A DNA stretch of 64,000 nt, taken from Certhia americana (lineage: Eukaryota > Chordata > Aves > Passeriformes > Certhiidae). Below the pieces are notes generated by a model. That model searched no databases. It was not told the DNA's origin and saw only the letters and a list, made by a program, of their open reading frames with translations. The stretch lies in the NCBI GenBank assembly GCA_018697195.1, contig CM031879.1:45468048-45532047 (forward strand). Direction: 5' to 3'. This document shows, in pieces, positions 1 through 10,764 of the stretch; within the stretch, counting starts at the first letter, position 1; each line of letters opens with the position of its first letter. Both the position numbers and the translations under genes were made by a program.

Positions 1-141
1 CACTCATATTTGCCTTACACGTTATATCGAGTACTCTCCTTGCGGCTCTTGGCGCCGTTTTCTTGTCGCCTTTCTTCTGCGTCGTGGTCACCGCCTTCTT
101 GGAGCCTTCTTGGGCGCGGGGCGGATTGCCGGCTCGGGCAT
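1..141 (-). pseudogene. Decayed histone H2B gene, 5' part (runs off the window)
   Basis: Read on the minus strand from the ATG at 141-139, the sequence begins MPEPA and continues APKK, matching the start of vertebrate H2B (MPEPAKSAPAPKKGSKKAV). The reading frame is lost within about 17 codons by single-base deletions. Later H2B pieces ([21 protein letters not shown]) can be recognised only by changing frame, and stops appear where the YSIYVYK segment should be. The C-terminal two thirds lie outside the window. It is arranged head to head with the H2A relic, the usual vertebrate H2A/H2B pair layout. H2B would be a core nucleosome subunit, but this copy cannot encode one as written. The alternative, an error-rich assembly of a good gene, is less likely because base substitutions are also present. 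Confidence 0.8.
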
Positions 142-462
142 GATAGCGACAGCTCTCACACCGAACTAACGACCCTCTGGGACAGAGTATACGAACTCCC
201 TATCCGACGCCGAATTTATAGGCGGTTTCTTCAAATTAGTGTTTCCCCGTCGTCTACGCTACTATTGGCTGAGGGAAGTTTTTTTGCAGCGTGCTCTACT
301 GCCGCTTATCGCCAGTGGTCTAATCTGGATCCTCTCCCATTGGCGTTTCAGGCACTTTCCTGTTCAACCATCGAATTCGCTGTCTTTGCTGAAAGTCATA
401 TCAGGCCGAGCTCGCCCGTTGGTTGTTTGTGTTGGGCTCGTGCCTCGACTCGAGCGCGGGAG
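142..462. promoter_or_regulatory. Relic divergent H2A/H2B promoter
   Basis: This spacer of about 320 bp lies between the two divergent histone relics. It keeps two inverted CCAAT boxes (ATTGG at 264-268 and 339-343). On the minus strand it keeps a TATA-like TATAAATT at 220-213, about 75 bp upstream of the H2B ATG. These are the expected parts of a shared core-histone promoter. Whether it still fires cannot be judged from sequence. Confidence 0.5.
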
Positions 463-852
463 CCATGGTGCCGGTCGCGGGAAGCCGGGCGTAAGCGCGC
501 GCCAAGGCCAGCGCGCTCGTCGCGGCCGGGCTGCAGTTCCCCCGTGGGCCGCGTGGCACCCCGGCTGCGCAAGGTGCACTACTGCGAGCGCGTGGGCGCC
601 GGCGCCCCGGTGTACCAACAAATGCCGGCCGTGCTGGAGTACCGTGACGCAGAGATCCTGGAGCTGGCGGGCAACGCGCCCGCGACAACAAGAGACGCGC
701 TCATCCCCCGCCCCTGCAGCTCGCCATCCCACGACGAGGAGCTCAACAGCTGCTGGGCAAGGTGACGTATCGCGCAGGCGGCGTGCTGCCCAACATCCAT
801 TCCGTTTTGCTGCCCAAGAAGAACCGACAGCCACAAGGCTAACGCCAAGTAG
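463..852 (+). pseudogene. Decayed histone H2A gene
   Basis: From the ATG at 463 to the TAG at 850-852 the DNA follows a replication-dependent H2A gene from end to end. Recognisable blocks are ARAKA near the start, [47 protein letters not shown] and a final SHKA..AK before TAG. They fall in different frames because of several one-base insertions and deletions, with an early in-frame stop about ten codons in. The total length (about 390 bp) matches an intact H2A of about 129 codons, so the gene decayed by small lesions rather than truncation. It is intronless and paired head to head with the H2B relic. No functional protein is expected. Confidence 0.88.
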
Positions 853-893
853 CACCGAATAGAAAGGCAGCCAGTTTTAACCGAAAACCCAAA

Positions 894-909
894 GGCTCTT
901 TTAAGAGCC
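894..909 (+). terminator. Histone 3' stem-loop of the H2A relic
   Basis: GGCTCTTTTAAGAGCC forms a perfect 6-bp stem with a four-base loop, followed by ACC, 41 nt after the H2A stop. This is the SLBP-bound processing signal that replaces a poly(A) tail on replication-dependent histone mRNAs. It has no mismatch although the coding region upstream is broken. A purine-rich stretch (GAAAAAG) near 922-930 may be the U7 snRNA-pairing downstream element. Confidence 0.9.
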
Positions 910-1311
910 ACCTACAAACTCTGAAAAAGTGAGCTTAAATTTCATTATGGTGTCTAAAACCCTCAAAACGTTCTGAAATGCTTGTTTTTGAACTCAAGTC
1001 AGTGCCAAACGCAGCTGTGTGCACAAGGATCACCAGCCCCGCACTGTTCTACTTCACTCCGGGGCGGGGCTGACAGCGATCTCAGGAAGCAGCTCAGCCC
1101 TTCCGCAACTAATCCCTCCGCCTTGGGGGCATTTGGGAAGCCACCGAGGCGCTGCCACCCTCCCCGTTCCAATTCAGGTTCCCCTTGAACTGTCCCCAGA
1201 CTCGAATAGCACACTCAGCAGCAGACTGCCGCTCCCCCCAACACTTCCCCGCTCAACCCTCCCTAAAGGGGCGGCACCTCGGCACTTCAGCCCGTTCAAG
1301 AGAATGTGGGT

Positions 1312-1327
1312 GGCTCTTAAAAGAGCC
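1312..1327 (-). terminator. Histone 3' stem-loop of the H1 gene
   Basis: On the minus strand this reads GGCTCTTTTAAGAGCC followed by ACCCACA, a perfect canonical histone stem-loop 42 nt beyond the H1 stop codon. It is identical in sequence to the loop behind the H2A relic and supports replication-dependent, non-polyadenylated expression of the H1 gene. Confidence 0.93.
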
Positions 1328-1369
1328 GTGTGTTTAAATGCGAAGCAAGGCTTTTCTTCAGTCAGAGGC

Positions 1370-1987
1370 TTATTTCTTCTTGGGCGCTACCTTCTTTATC
1401 TGGGCTGCCTTGGGCTTTACCGCCTCTGCCTTAGCCATGCTCTTCACTGCTGCCACCGCTTTCTTTGGCCTGACAGCCTTTGTCACCTTCTTGGGACTCT
1501 TGCCTGCTTTCTTGGCTGCAGGCTGAAGTTTCTTGGGGTTCTTTGCTGTCACCGCCTTCTTGGCAGAGGCCACGGGCCTCTTAGCTGCTAGCTTCTTAGG
1601 CTTGGTTGCTGTCAGTTTTTTCTTAGGAACTTTTTCTTTTGCTTCTCCAGATTTCTTGCTGAGGCAGAAAGAACCAGAGGCGCCGGTGCCCTTGGTCTGC
1701 ACCAGGGTGCCCTTGCTGACGAGGCTCTTGAGCCCCAGCTTGATGCGGCTGTTGTTCTTCTCCACATCGTAGCCGCCGGCGGCCAGCGCCTTCTTGAGCG
1801 CGGCGAGGGAGAGCCCCTTGCGCTCCTTGGAGGCGGACACGGCCTTGGTGATCAGCTCGGTGACGCTGGGCCCCGCGGGCTTGCGGGCTTTGGAGCCGCT
1901 CGCCGCCTTCTTCGGCTTCTTGGCGGCGGGGGCCGGGGCTGCGGCGGGCGCTGCCTCAGCAGCGGGGGCGGGCGCGGTCTCGGCCAT
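1370..1987 (-). CDS. H1: Linker histone H1 (replication-dependent, 205 aa)
   Basis: This intronless ORF runs from the ATG at 1987 to the TAA at 1372-1370. An Ala/Pro/Lys N-terminal tail (1-39) leads into a winged-helix globular domain (about 40-110: [65 protein letters not shown]) that is essentially the avian H1 domain. A Lys-rich C-terminal tail follows with one SPKK CDK-type site (164-167). H1 binds linker DNA at the nucleosome dyad and compacts chromatin. It is slightly shorter than usual (about 218-225 aa). The usual Lys of GSFKLNKK is Cys108 here, and the tail carries extra Val, Leu, Ile, Gln, Met and Glu. The complete promoter and stem-loop suggest a live gene. Which H1 subtype it is cannot be assigned without alignment. 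Confidence 0.96.
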   Translation of the reverse strand: MAETAPAPAAEAAPAAAPAPAAKKPKKAASGSKARKPAGPSVTELITKAVSASKERKGLSLAALKKALAAGGYDVEKNNSRIKLGLKSLVSKGTLVQTKGTGASGSFCLSKKSGEAKEKVPKKKLTATKPKKLAAKRPVASAKKAVTAKNPKKLQPAAKKAGKSPKKVTKAVRPKKAVAAVKSMAKAEAVKPKAAQIKKVAPKKK

Positions 1988-2035
1988 GGCGGGGACACGG
2001 AGCGCACTGGGCAGGGCTGGCCCCGCCGAGCCCCC

Positions 2036-2115
2036 TTTTATAGCAGCGCGGCGAGCGCTGATTGGTGCTTTGCCGAGACGGCCCCGCCCCCTGTCCCGCG
2101 CTCATTCTTGTGTTT
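2036..2115 (-). promoter_or_regulatory. Histone H1 promoter (TATA, CCAAT, GC box, H1 box)
   Basis: Reading away from the H1 ATG on the minus strand there is TATAAAA (2042-2036), a CCAAT box (2065-2061), a GC box GGGGCGGGGC (2090-2081) and AAACACA, the H1 box (2115-2109). This order is the classic arrangement of avian and mammalian H1 promoters, where the H1 box and CCAAT element drive S-phase expression. All four elements are intact, in contrast to the neighbouring core-histone relics. Confidence 0.88.
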
Positions 2116-2149
2116 CTTCGGGTGAAATAATTTTTTTTTTTTTTAAATT

Positions 2150-5100
2150 TTATCTGTCACGAAATCGTCTTTTTTCTTCATCTGTGAGGCAGCGGGAGCA
2201 GCTGTTTTTCGCCGCTGTTGATGTCTTGTCGAGAAAAGACTTGGGTCTGAGCAGCTCGGGGATAAGAAATCCTGAGTCCTGCCACCAGACCTCGAGAACG
2301 CGAAAGTTTTGGTTTTCTTCATAAATTAGAAATTCTTCTTTAAAGTTAACCTGAGTCCGAAGACTCAGTATTAATCTTCAGAGTGTCCTTTTTACATCAC
2401 ATAAGAAAGAAAACAGTTGGAATCCTATTCTTTAAAATAAAACAGTTTCGCAGAGCGTGAGGTAGCAAAAAGCTGCGCTGTCACTTCTCCTGCCGAGGTT
2501 TATACCTCTGGCTACTGTGAAACACTCAGGCCTGTTTTTTCCTTTGGTGGTATTTGGTTCTAGGGAACAAAGCCGAGTGGCCACCTTAGATGACACTGAA
2601 AGTTGTAGGAAGAGGACCTTACAGAGGTCCACTGCTCAGCTGTTTGTAGTCATACTGAGGATAATTCTTCTTGAACTCTCTCCTATTCCTCCCTTTCCTT
2701 ATGACTTTTCCCCATGAACACCTCACTGCACTGCATTTCACATTACCATGACTTTCCCAAACATGTAACGCCCATCTCTGTTTTGAGATAGGAGAACTGA
2801 GAGACATTAACCACTCTTAAAAATACAGTTGCTTGGATCCTCCAGTTTTAGTCTGTTTGTGTTTTCTACCCTTCTCCTGCAGAAGCCCAGCTATAGATGT
2901 TAATTCTCAACATTTCCTGTCAGCAGAAAAATGGTTCAGAGATGATTCATCTAATTTCCTATAGTAAAAAAAAAAAAAAAAAACAAAAAAAAAACCCCAC
3001 CAAAACCCAAAAGCTGCTCAAAATGCAATAAATCTGTCTATTCATTTTAACTTTAAATTTGCCACAAACCTCAGCTCCCTGCCATACACACACATAGGCA
3101 AGGCTAAGAAGTCAGCTGCAGGTGGGATCAGGATCAGGCTCAGAGAGGGATTCTGATCTCATCTCTGGGTGTTGGACACTTCCCTGGGGCAGTGGGACCA
3201 TGGCCAGAGCTGTGGAGAACCAGCCTCAGCGTTGCTGGGATAGGGACTAATGGCTCTGGGAGGGCTGGAATGGGCACCTAGGACCAGAACAGGGTTAGGG
3301 GAGCCTCAGGAAATGCTGGGCAGGGACATGCAGGGCTGGTGGTGCCCTGACAGTATCCCTCCTTGGTGAAGCAGGGACTGGAAAAGGCTCTCAAAGATAC
3401 TGGTTCAGCAGCTCTCTAGATCCAGACAACATGAAGCACTTTTGGTCTAGTGGTTTGATTACAGATGTTTGATTACGGTCCTAGTGGAGAGAGAAGCAGC
3501 TTTCAGTTATAACAAAACTCTACTGCCACTTGTACTTATCATTGACATTGGATGTAGTTACCAGGTTTAGGTTCAGGATGCCTGAGAACAACAGCTCCTG
3601 CACATCAGTTTGGTGATTCCCAACTCTTTTGCCTTGAACACATAAAAATGTGGGAATGGCTTGGCAGACCTTAAATAGGGCCCAGAGCAGACAGTTGCAT
3701 CTGAAACACCCTTTCACCTTCATTTCAGCACACTCACAAGGAAATATCTCAGGAGGCTTTGGACTAAGAGCAGCCAGCTTTACTTTCCAAAATGTCCTTC
3801 TAAAATAACAGCATTTCTATCCCATGCAACAGTCCCAAGACCCAAAGGGAACAGTAGAAAAAGAAGTTTGTTCCACCTTTCAGCTGCTATCTGGTGAAAA
3901 TCCTGATCCATAATTTTGGTTTGGTGGCAATGTAGAAGTCTCCCTACCAACTCCTGGTGAGGACTTGCATCTTTTCCCATCCCACTCTGAACCACCACAA
4001 CATTCACATCACTTAGGCAGTTTTATTTCCTCTGAGGCAGCTGGTCTTAAATTTCTGGCTGACTGCAGCCCTTGGGGTTCTCCTGCTCCCCACTGGTGCT
4101 TACCCTGTTCAAGCAGAGAACAACAAACTGCAACTCCTCCACTTCCTGCTGAGAAGCCAGGAAGATGAGCTACCACCTCATAAAAATAAGCTCCTAATGG
4201 CTCAGAAAAGGGGGACAAGAATCCTTGAGGGAGAAAATGTTGCCCCCTCTTCTGCCCCTGTGTTGCTGGAGGGTGGGGATTGAGAATGGCATTCCCTGCA
4301 CTTTTCCTAGAGGACGCTGGCATGCAGAGCTGGCGAAGGAAAGGAGCAGTTTGGTGCAGATGTCCAGCAGCTGAAATGTTGCTCTGAGCTAAAGGCAAAA
4401 ATAGCTGCTGGTATCACTGCACCTGTGAAGATAGGGGAAATGTGAATTTGGGCAAGCAGGCATCTTCAAAGAAGAGCTAGAGGAGGAGGAGGAATACTTC
4501 TGGTGGGTTGTTTTGCCACCTTATTTTTCAGCATATGTAAGCTCTGTTATGTAAAGTACTTAGTTGTGAGATCCTGAATACATCTGTGTCTCTTGTTCCT
4601 TTTCCATTAACTCTTCTAGCAGTTTTGTACTGATGAACAGATTCTAGATGTTTTTAAAAATTACCTGCATGAAGTAATATTCTTTCCTTACTGCTGACAT
4701 CTATTCAAATGAGAATTTTCCTATGACAGCTGTCCAATCACTTCCATGTTAATAATAAAAATAAAAAAAAATTAAAAAATTTAAAAAAAGAAAAAGAAAA
4801 AAAAAGACATTTTGTTCCAGAAGCCTTACAAGGGGAAGATTCTTGTAGGCTTACAGAAACCTTTTCTTTTCCAAGAAATATAGAGAAGAATACAGTATGA
4901 TACACTCTTAAACATGGGAAAATCTCAACCACCTGTCTTGAAAAGGCCCAGAAAGAAGGGAATTTAAAAACATGACCTGATCAGTGTTTTAAAAGCTGTG
5001 TTAGGTCAGAGGGTAGCTTCAAGGAGCAAACATTCATCTGAAACTAAAGTCACCTACATTCACCATTTGTTCTACTTAGGAGGCAATGAGCAAACCATTG

Positions 5101-8100
5101 GCTTCCTCCCTGCCTCTGTTTCCCTACATATCAGGTGAGAGCAGGAACCTTCAAAGTTCATTGAAAATGCTGCAGAACAGCAAGGAAGTAAATTGTCTGT
5201 AGCTCCATCTGGATAATCAGAGGTCCTGGATCCAAACTGATGTGATTTTTGATGCATCAGGAAATGTGTCAGCCACCATATGCTTCCTGAAATACAAAAG
5301 GTGCTGAAAAGTAGGTGGCCTGATTATCAATGCCTACTTGCAATCTACCCTGCTACAGAGAAAAAGATTCCTACTGAGGAGCAGATTTTAGGGAAAGAGA
5401 CTACTGTTTTCTAGGTTCCCTCATGACCACTCACTGCAGGAAGGCCTGCCTATAGAATGGCTGAAGAAGGAAGTGCTTCAGGTGCAATAACTGATAAAGG
5501 AAGAAGGATGTCCATTTTCAGTCATCTCTGTAAAGAGGTATGAAGTACAGCAACATATTTGCTTTTTGACATCCAATACAGCTCCCTGACTGCACCAGCT
5601 TCAAGTAAGGGCTGACAGGAAGAGAATATAGTCACCCTTTCTGCCCAGTTCCAGTTCTCCAAGTCTGCAGAGCTGCTTCAAATGTGAAAACATTTTTCAA
5701 GAGCTATACTGGCTCACTACAAAATGTTGTCATCTGATCTGAACAATCACTAGATGACTGATGTGCTGGAAATATACAATAATAGCCAGCCTAGAGGGGA
5801 ACCCTAGCATACAACAAGAGATATTAGTTCAAAATCTGATCTCGGTATCAAGAATCCAATTTGTCCTTAAAGGCAGAGTACACACTCTTCAAAGCAGGTT
5901 TGTCATATCTAGAGACTTGATTCTTGATGGACATGAAGGGCCATCCCAAAAGCCATATATCTCCTGCTGAATACTGAGTTAAGCATGGATGCAAGCAGTG
6001 GCACCTGTGTGACAAATATTTGGGAGATGCAGAACGCCACACTGCATGCTCATAGCCAGATGCCCAATTTCTCTTTGGATCTATATGAGATCTGTCCCTC
6101 TCGTGCAAGTGTTGTGTAGTTCAGAAGTGTTCCCAAGTCTTGCTTGTGTTCGCAGGGTCAAAAGGTACTTGGAAACCATGGAAAAATCCATGGATGAGAA
6201 GGGCCTGTTATTGGAGGGGACAGGCAGGGATGCACCACTGCCACACACAGTCATCCACAACAGCATCTCCTGCTCACACTGCAGGACAGCAAGGGCTGGT
6301 TTAAGGGACCATCTCTGGCCCAGAGCAGTGTCTGTGGGACAGCATATCTGAAATTAGAACATAAACCTAGCAAACCTGTGGGACATTGCCCAAGGCCAGA
6401 AAGGCATAATGATTTGCTGTCTATAATTTGTCACGTATTGCAGAGCAGGTGCCTGGAAGAGATGGACGGAATGAGCTTTTGGGGATGACTCTTTCTTCTC
6501 CTGGCTCTAGAGGGAGCTTCAGAGTGTGAATAAACTGACTGCATATAAACCTCTAAAGAGGGCTGAAATAAGGTGAGATGCATCTCTACCCGAAGTTCAA
6601 GGTAACAATTTCTAACTTTTCCTGGAGTTCTTTAGGCCTCTGTGTCTCTGTCATGTTTCTGTTGTGCCAGATGGGAGGCTTAGTCAATATAATGACAGTA
6701 GTTTTTGAGGTTCCTAGGCAATCTCAGCCAGAATTTGACAAAGCAGTCAAGATTTCAGACACTGCCTTCTTGAAAGTTTCACAAAAATAAGTCACTTTTG
6801 TAGGTGAGAAGATTCCGGACTTCTTTCTTTCAAGAGAAATGTTGCCTTGTGAACTCAGCCATCAAGAAGTCCATTGGAAAAGAGACACAAGAAACCAGGT
6901 TACCTAATTTCCACTTTTTACCAACCTAACAGGTTTCTTCGTGGTTCTGGAAATACATTAACAATTCTCTATTTTCCATAGTCTTGGAGGGGTTGGGCAG
7001 CCAGACTTGCTCTGGTGTGGTGCTGCTGCTGCCACTGCTAAGATGGTGAACAGAGAAAAGTCCGCTAGCAGCACTGGTCTCAGCAGGACCTGCACTGAAT
7101 TCTGTCAGCTGTGCCACAGCCAGGGCTGGAGGCTCATGGGCTGAGCAGGGAGCTGCTCCTTTGTGCTTCAGAGGTGAGTCTTATGCCACACAGCCTGCAC
7201 TGAAACACATAATTAAAGCTGGCAAATGGCAGCGTAAGCTGGGCTGTTTAAACACACGGCAGAAATTCATTTGTCACGTCCAAATAAATACTTGATCTCT
7301 GCAAACACTGCTAACAGTGTTTTGACAAGGCAATTTAGGATGATATTTTTGTTACATGAATGCTTGCTCACAAAGCAGACACAGCCAGTGTGCTTGACTA
7401 ATTTTCTGCTTAAATGGAACTAACAAGAGGTGTTCTCATTCCATAGGCTTTCCTGTTTCCCCCCACCCTGCTCTGCTCTTTGCAGCTTTGTTCAGACCCA
7501 GCTGAAGTCCCACATACACCAGTGACCAGAGCCCAGAGCAGCCTTTCACATTATGGAATGCTTTCAAAAAAATAGTTTGGACCTACTGGTAAGGTTACTA
7601 AAAGCTGGTTTTATTCCCTTTTGTTCCAATTTGCTTTGTTTTACTATTGGCCCATTCTAGTTTTTGCTGATTCTGAATTAATATCTTGCTGTGAAAAGTT
7701 AAGATTTGTCTTTGATACCATTGAAAAAGAAAATAAAAGAGAAAAAGACAGCTTTTAGTTCCAGGGTCCAGTAGTTAAGGTTGAACATACCAAACAAGGC
7801 AGAAATATCCTGTTAAAAAGATGTAAATTAAGGTAAGTGTAAATTTAATCAAATTTTCTGAGTTATTTGATCAAAACAATGCTAGTAAAGGAAGTATATA
7901 TTTGAAACTCCAGATTCAAATGTTACACATTTGTATTCACGTTTGTTACATCACAGTAGGTGCAAAGAGTTTGAGATCAAACATTTCTGCCATATATGCT
8001 GGAGAGACCAGGAGCATAAAGACCAGTCCTTTCTGCCAAAATCCCCTGAAAGGAAGAGAGCTGAGGCAATAAAACATCCTTCCTTCCCTTTTCTGGTCAT

Positions 8101-10500
8101 CTGCTCTCACAAAGTGCCCTCAGGCTTTCAAGAGGATGTGGCTAGATGGGAAAGGGTGTAGCAGAGGTACCATTTTTGGCCAGGGTCATTGTGAAACATC
8201 TGCTGTGCCCCTTCCACCATCAAGCCCAAGTGTTTTGCAGGTCACCAACAAAGAGGCAGCAGAGGGGATGGTTGGGGAAGAGCGTACAGCAGGCAGCATG
8301 GTCAGGTGTCCAACAGCTTGCAGAACTGCCCTGTGAAGGTCAGACCTACTCCACACATCTGGAGATCCCTGATAAGCTATGATTCATTCCAAGCAAGCTT
8401 CTGGAACCTACTTAGTGACCCAGCAGATGTACTTACATCTGGGCAAGTGCACTAATGGCACTATGGCAGGTATGAGGGAAGACACTTTTCTCCCATCCAG
8501 CTCCCATCCCCACCTACTCACCTTTGCTGGCACAGGTCTTTCTAATTATCAGTGGGAGAGAAGACCAGACTCTCACCAGAGGGATGTTTGTGGGAGTGTC
8601 AGCAGGGACAAGAACAGACAGCAAAATGCTGTGGTAGGGCTGTACCTAAGAAATAATGATTCTTTTTAAAATACACATCTCTTTCCTAAAATCACGCTGA
8701 CATCTATAGCTCCTCATGTGAGGTCCATACTTTCTGGGTATGCACCTTATTATAGGGGTGGATGATGGGGGAACATTCTCTTTAAACGGTGAAGGAGTCC
8801 ATGGATGATTCCTGTGAGAAACCATCCTCAGCCAACATCTCATTTTGAGTGAAGTGCAGATCTTTCAGTGGGCATGAAAGTTTGTGAGGCAACAGTCAAA
8901 GAAAAATGAATTGTCTCTTCTGCACCCTAATCAGGTCCTTGCCCACAGACTGAGCATTGCAGGAGTTTCTGACAATATTTTTCTTCTGAAAGAAGAGAAC
9001 TGGGAAAGGAAGGGTAGCATCCGAAACTATGTCATCACCTTAGGCTCATTCTAGATCCCTTTTTTCCTTTTCTTTGTTATTTCACTTTTACCAAAACTCA
9101 CTGTCCTAACAAGGACATATCTGCAGGCACAAACTCTAACACAGATGCAGCTACACAAACAAAAGTGCCCTATTCTATTTGGGAGTGTGAGAAAAGAACT
9201 CTCTATCAACTTCAAACCCTTGCCAGGGCAGATGGGCTCAAATTCAAGCATATGCTTGCTAAAACAAAGGGAAGGGCTAAAGTAGTTTCCTTCAGTGTCA
9301 AAGCTCACCTTCCTGTTAACATGCAGTATGTACAAATTGTAACAGACCAGGACTGCATATTTAGGAGTCTTCAAAATGGTGTTTTCTCTTTTCATGTCTG
9401 CAACAGGTTGAAATAACTCTATTTATTTTTTCATTCATATTTCATCTCCTGTAGGTCCACCCCTGAAAAAACATTTGATGTACTATTTCACACCTATTTT
9501 AACATAATTGAAAACTAAGTTGACATTGAAATGAATAATCCTAGACTTCTCCTCTCCCTGCCTGCTGCTTCTCAGTCTCAGCCTTTTTAAGGTCAGCTCC
9601 AGCAATCATGTGGCTACACATTCCACAAATTCAACAGGAAAGCCTCATCACTCAGTGACAGATAGATTGCTTTCAGATTAGATAGGTCAGGGGCAAAATC
9701 AGAGCTTCCCTGTCAACAAATAGTCCTGAAGAGTAAGAATCCATCAAAAACAAGAAGGTAGATGCCCCATCTTCAAGCACAGGTGATCAAAAGAAATGTC
9801 CCCAGGACCACAGACCCTGTGTCAATAAGGACACCTGTCACTTTGAACTACCACTGAGCGCCATCAAAAAAGTTATTTTTCCTGACCCCATCAAAAGAAT
9901 CTTTCTTTGATTAAAACTGGCCCTGGCTCAGCTTGGAAGGCAGTACCAGGAGTGGCACTTAGGCTGTTTCTCCCCAACACCTTCATCACTTCTTCCCTCT
10001 GGCCACATCTGTATGGCACAATTGCCAGGCAACAGCAGGCTGCAAAACCGGGGATCCAAATGATCCTTTATTTCTGATTATTGATTGCTGGGCAGGCACT
10101 TCAGGAAAATAAGAAGGCTGTTTCTCAACCATTGTGGTGCCTGTGGTTAAGAAACAATAAAACCATGGGGTGATCACTCCTTTAGCATGTTTTTATGTAC
10201 TAGACAGGAGAAGGGATGGGAATTCAGAGCAACGGTCTTGCTGGGGGGCTGCTTCCCTTTTATGGATTTTCCCAAATAGCTGGGATTTTAAAAGTACACT
10301 GGCCTTGAATGGAACTTGGTTGTCTGATAGCTCCCCTGGCTCTAGACGTGTAGTGGAGGGAAACTTAAGTCATCAAGCAATTGGTGGCTCCAGCAGAGAG
10401 TAAAGTCAGTTGCTATTTCAGGGAAAGGAAAGGCAACTGTTCCCTGCAGGGAATGTCTGCACTACCTCAGAGCCAGGAATAGGCTGCGATTTTTAAAGGT
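2150..10500. other. Intergenic stretch without a recognised gene
   Basis: I see no coding exon, RNA gene or complete repeat here. ORFs are short and not protein-like. Noted items are A-rich tracts at 2966-2992 and 4755-4806, and a short stretch near 2780-2815 faintly like the core of a MIR SINE but too weak to call. Base composition is AT-leaning and ordinary. Confidence 0.6.
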
Positions 10501-10619
10501 TTTTTTCACCCTACACTTCAGGAAAAGCGAACACACAATGTTCATTCGCAGGGATCATTTCCTGAACATGATGTGTGCACACTGTCCCACAGGTCACTTT
10601 CCAGTGTGTCACATCCTTC

Positions 10620-10764
10620 TGCACAAGGGAGAACAGGAAATGGCAAACTCCCAGTATGAGGCAAAGCATTCCCATCGCAGCAATTGGTCCGCAGGAGCTA
10701 TAAATTGGTCTCCTCTAGAAACAGATCAAAATTTGTCTTCTAGGAGGGTGGCTGGAAACTGAAG
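10620..10764 (+). promoter_or_regulatory. Candidate APOLD1 upstream promoter and non-coding first exon
   Basis: A clean TATAAA lies at 10699-10704. About 60 bp downstream is a strong splice donor, GAAG|GTAAGT, with the exon end at 10764. The APOLD1 coding exon begins directly after a consensus acceptor at 12850, so a 5' exon must exist upstream, and this is the best candidate I found (exon about 10730-10764, intron about 2.1 kb). ETS-type GGAA cores such as ACAGGAAA (near 10632) lie just upstream, fitting endothelial expression. The exon assignment is inference; no transcript evidence is available. Confidence 0.45.

Noticed and set aside
10..765. 251-codon plus-strand ORF covering the left edge
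   Set aside because: It only contains scattered pieces of the broken H2A gene plus antisense H2B sequence; it is not one gene.
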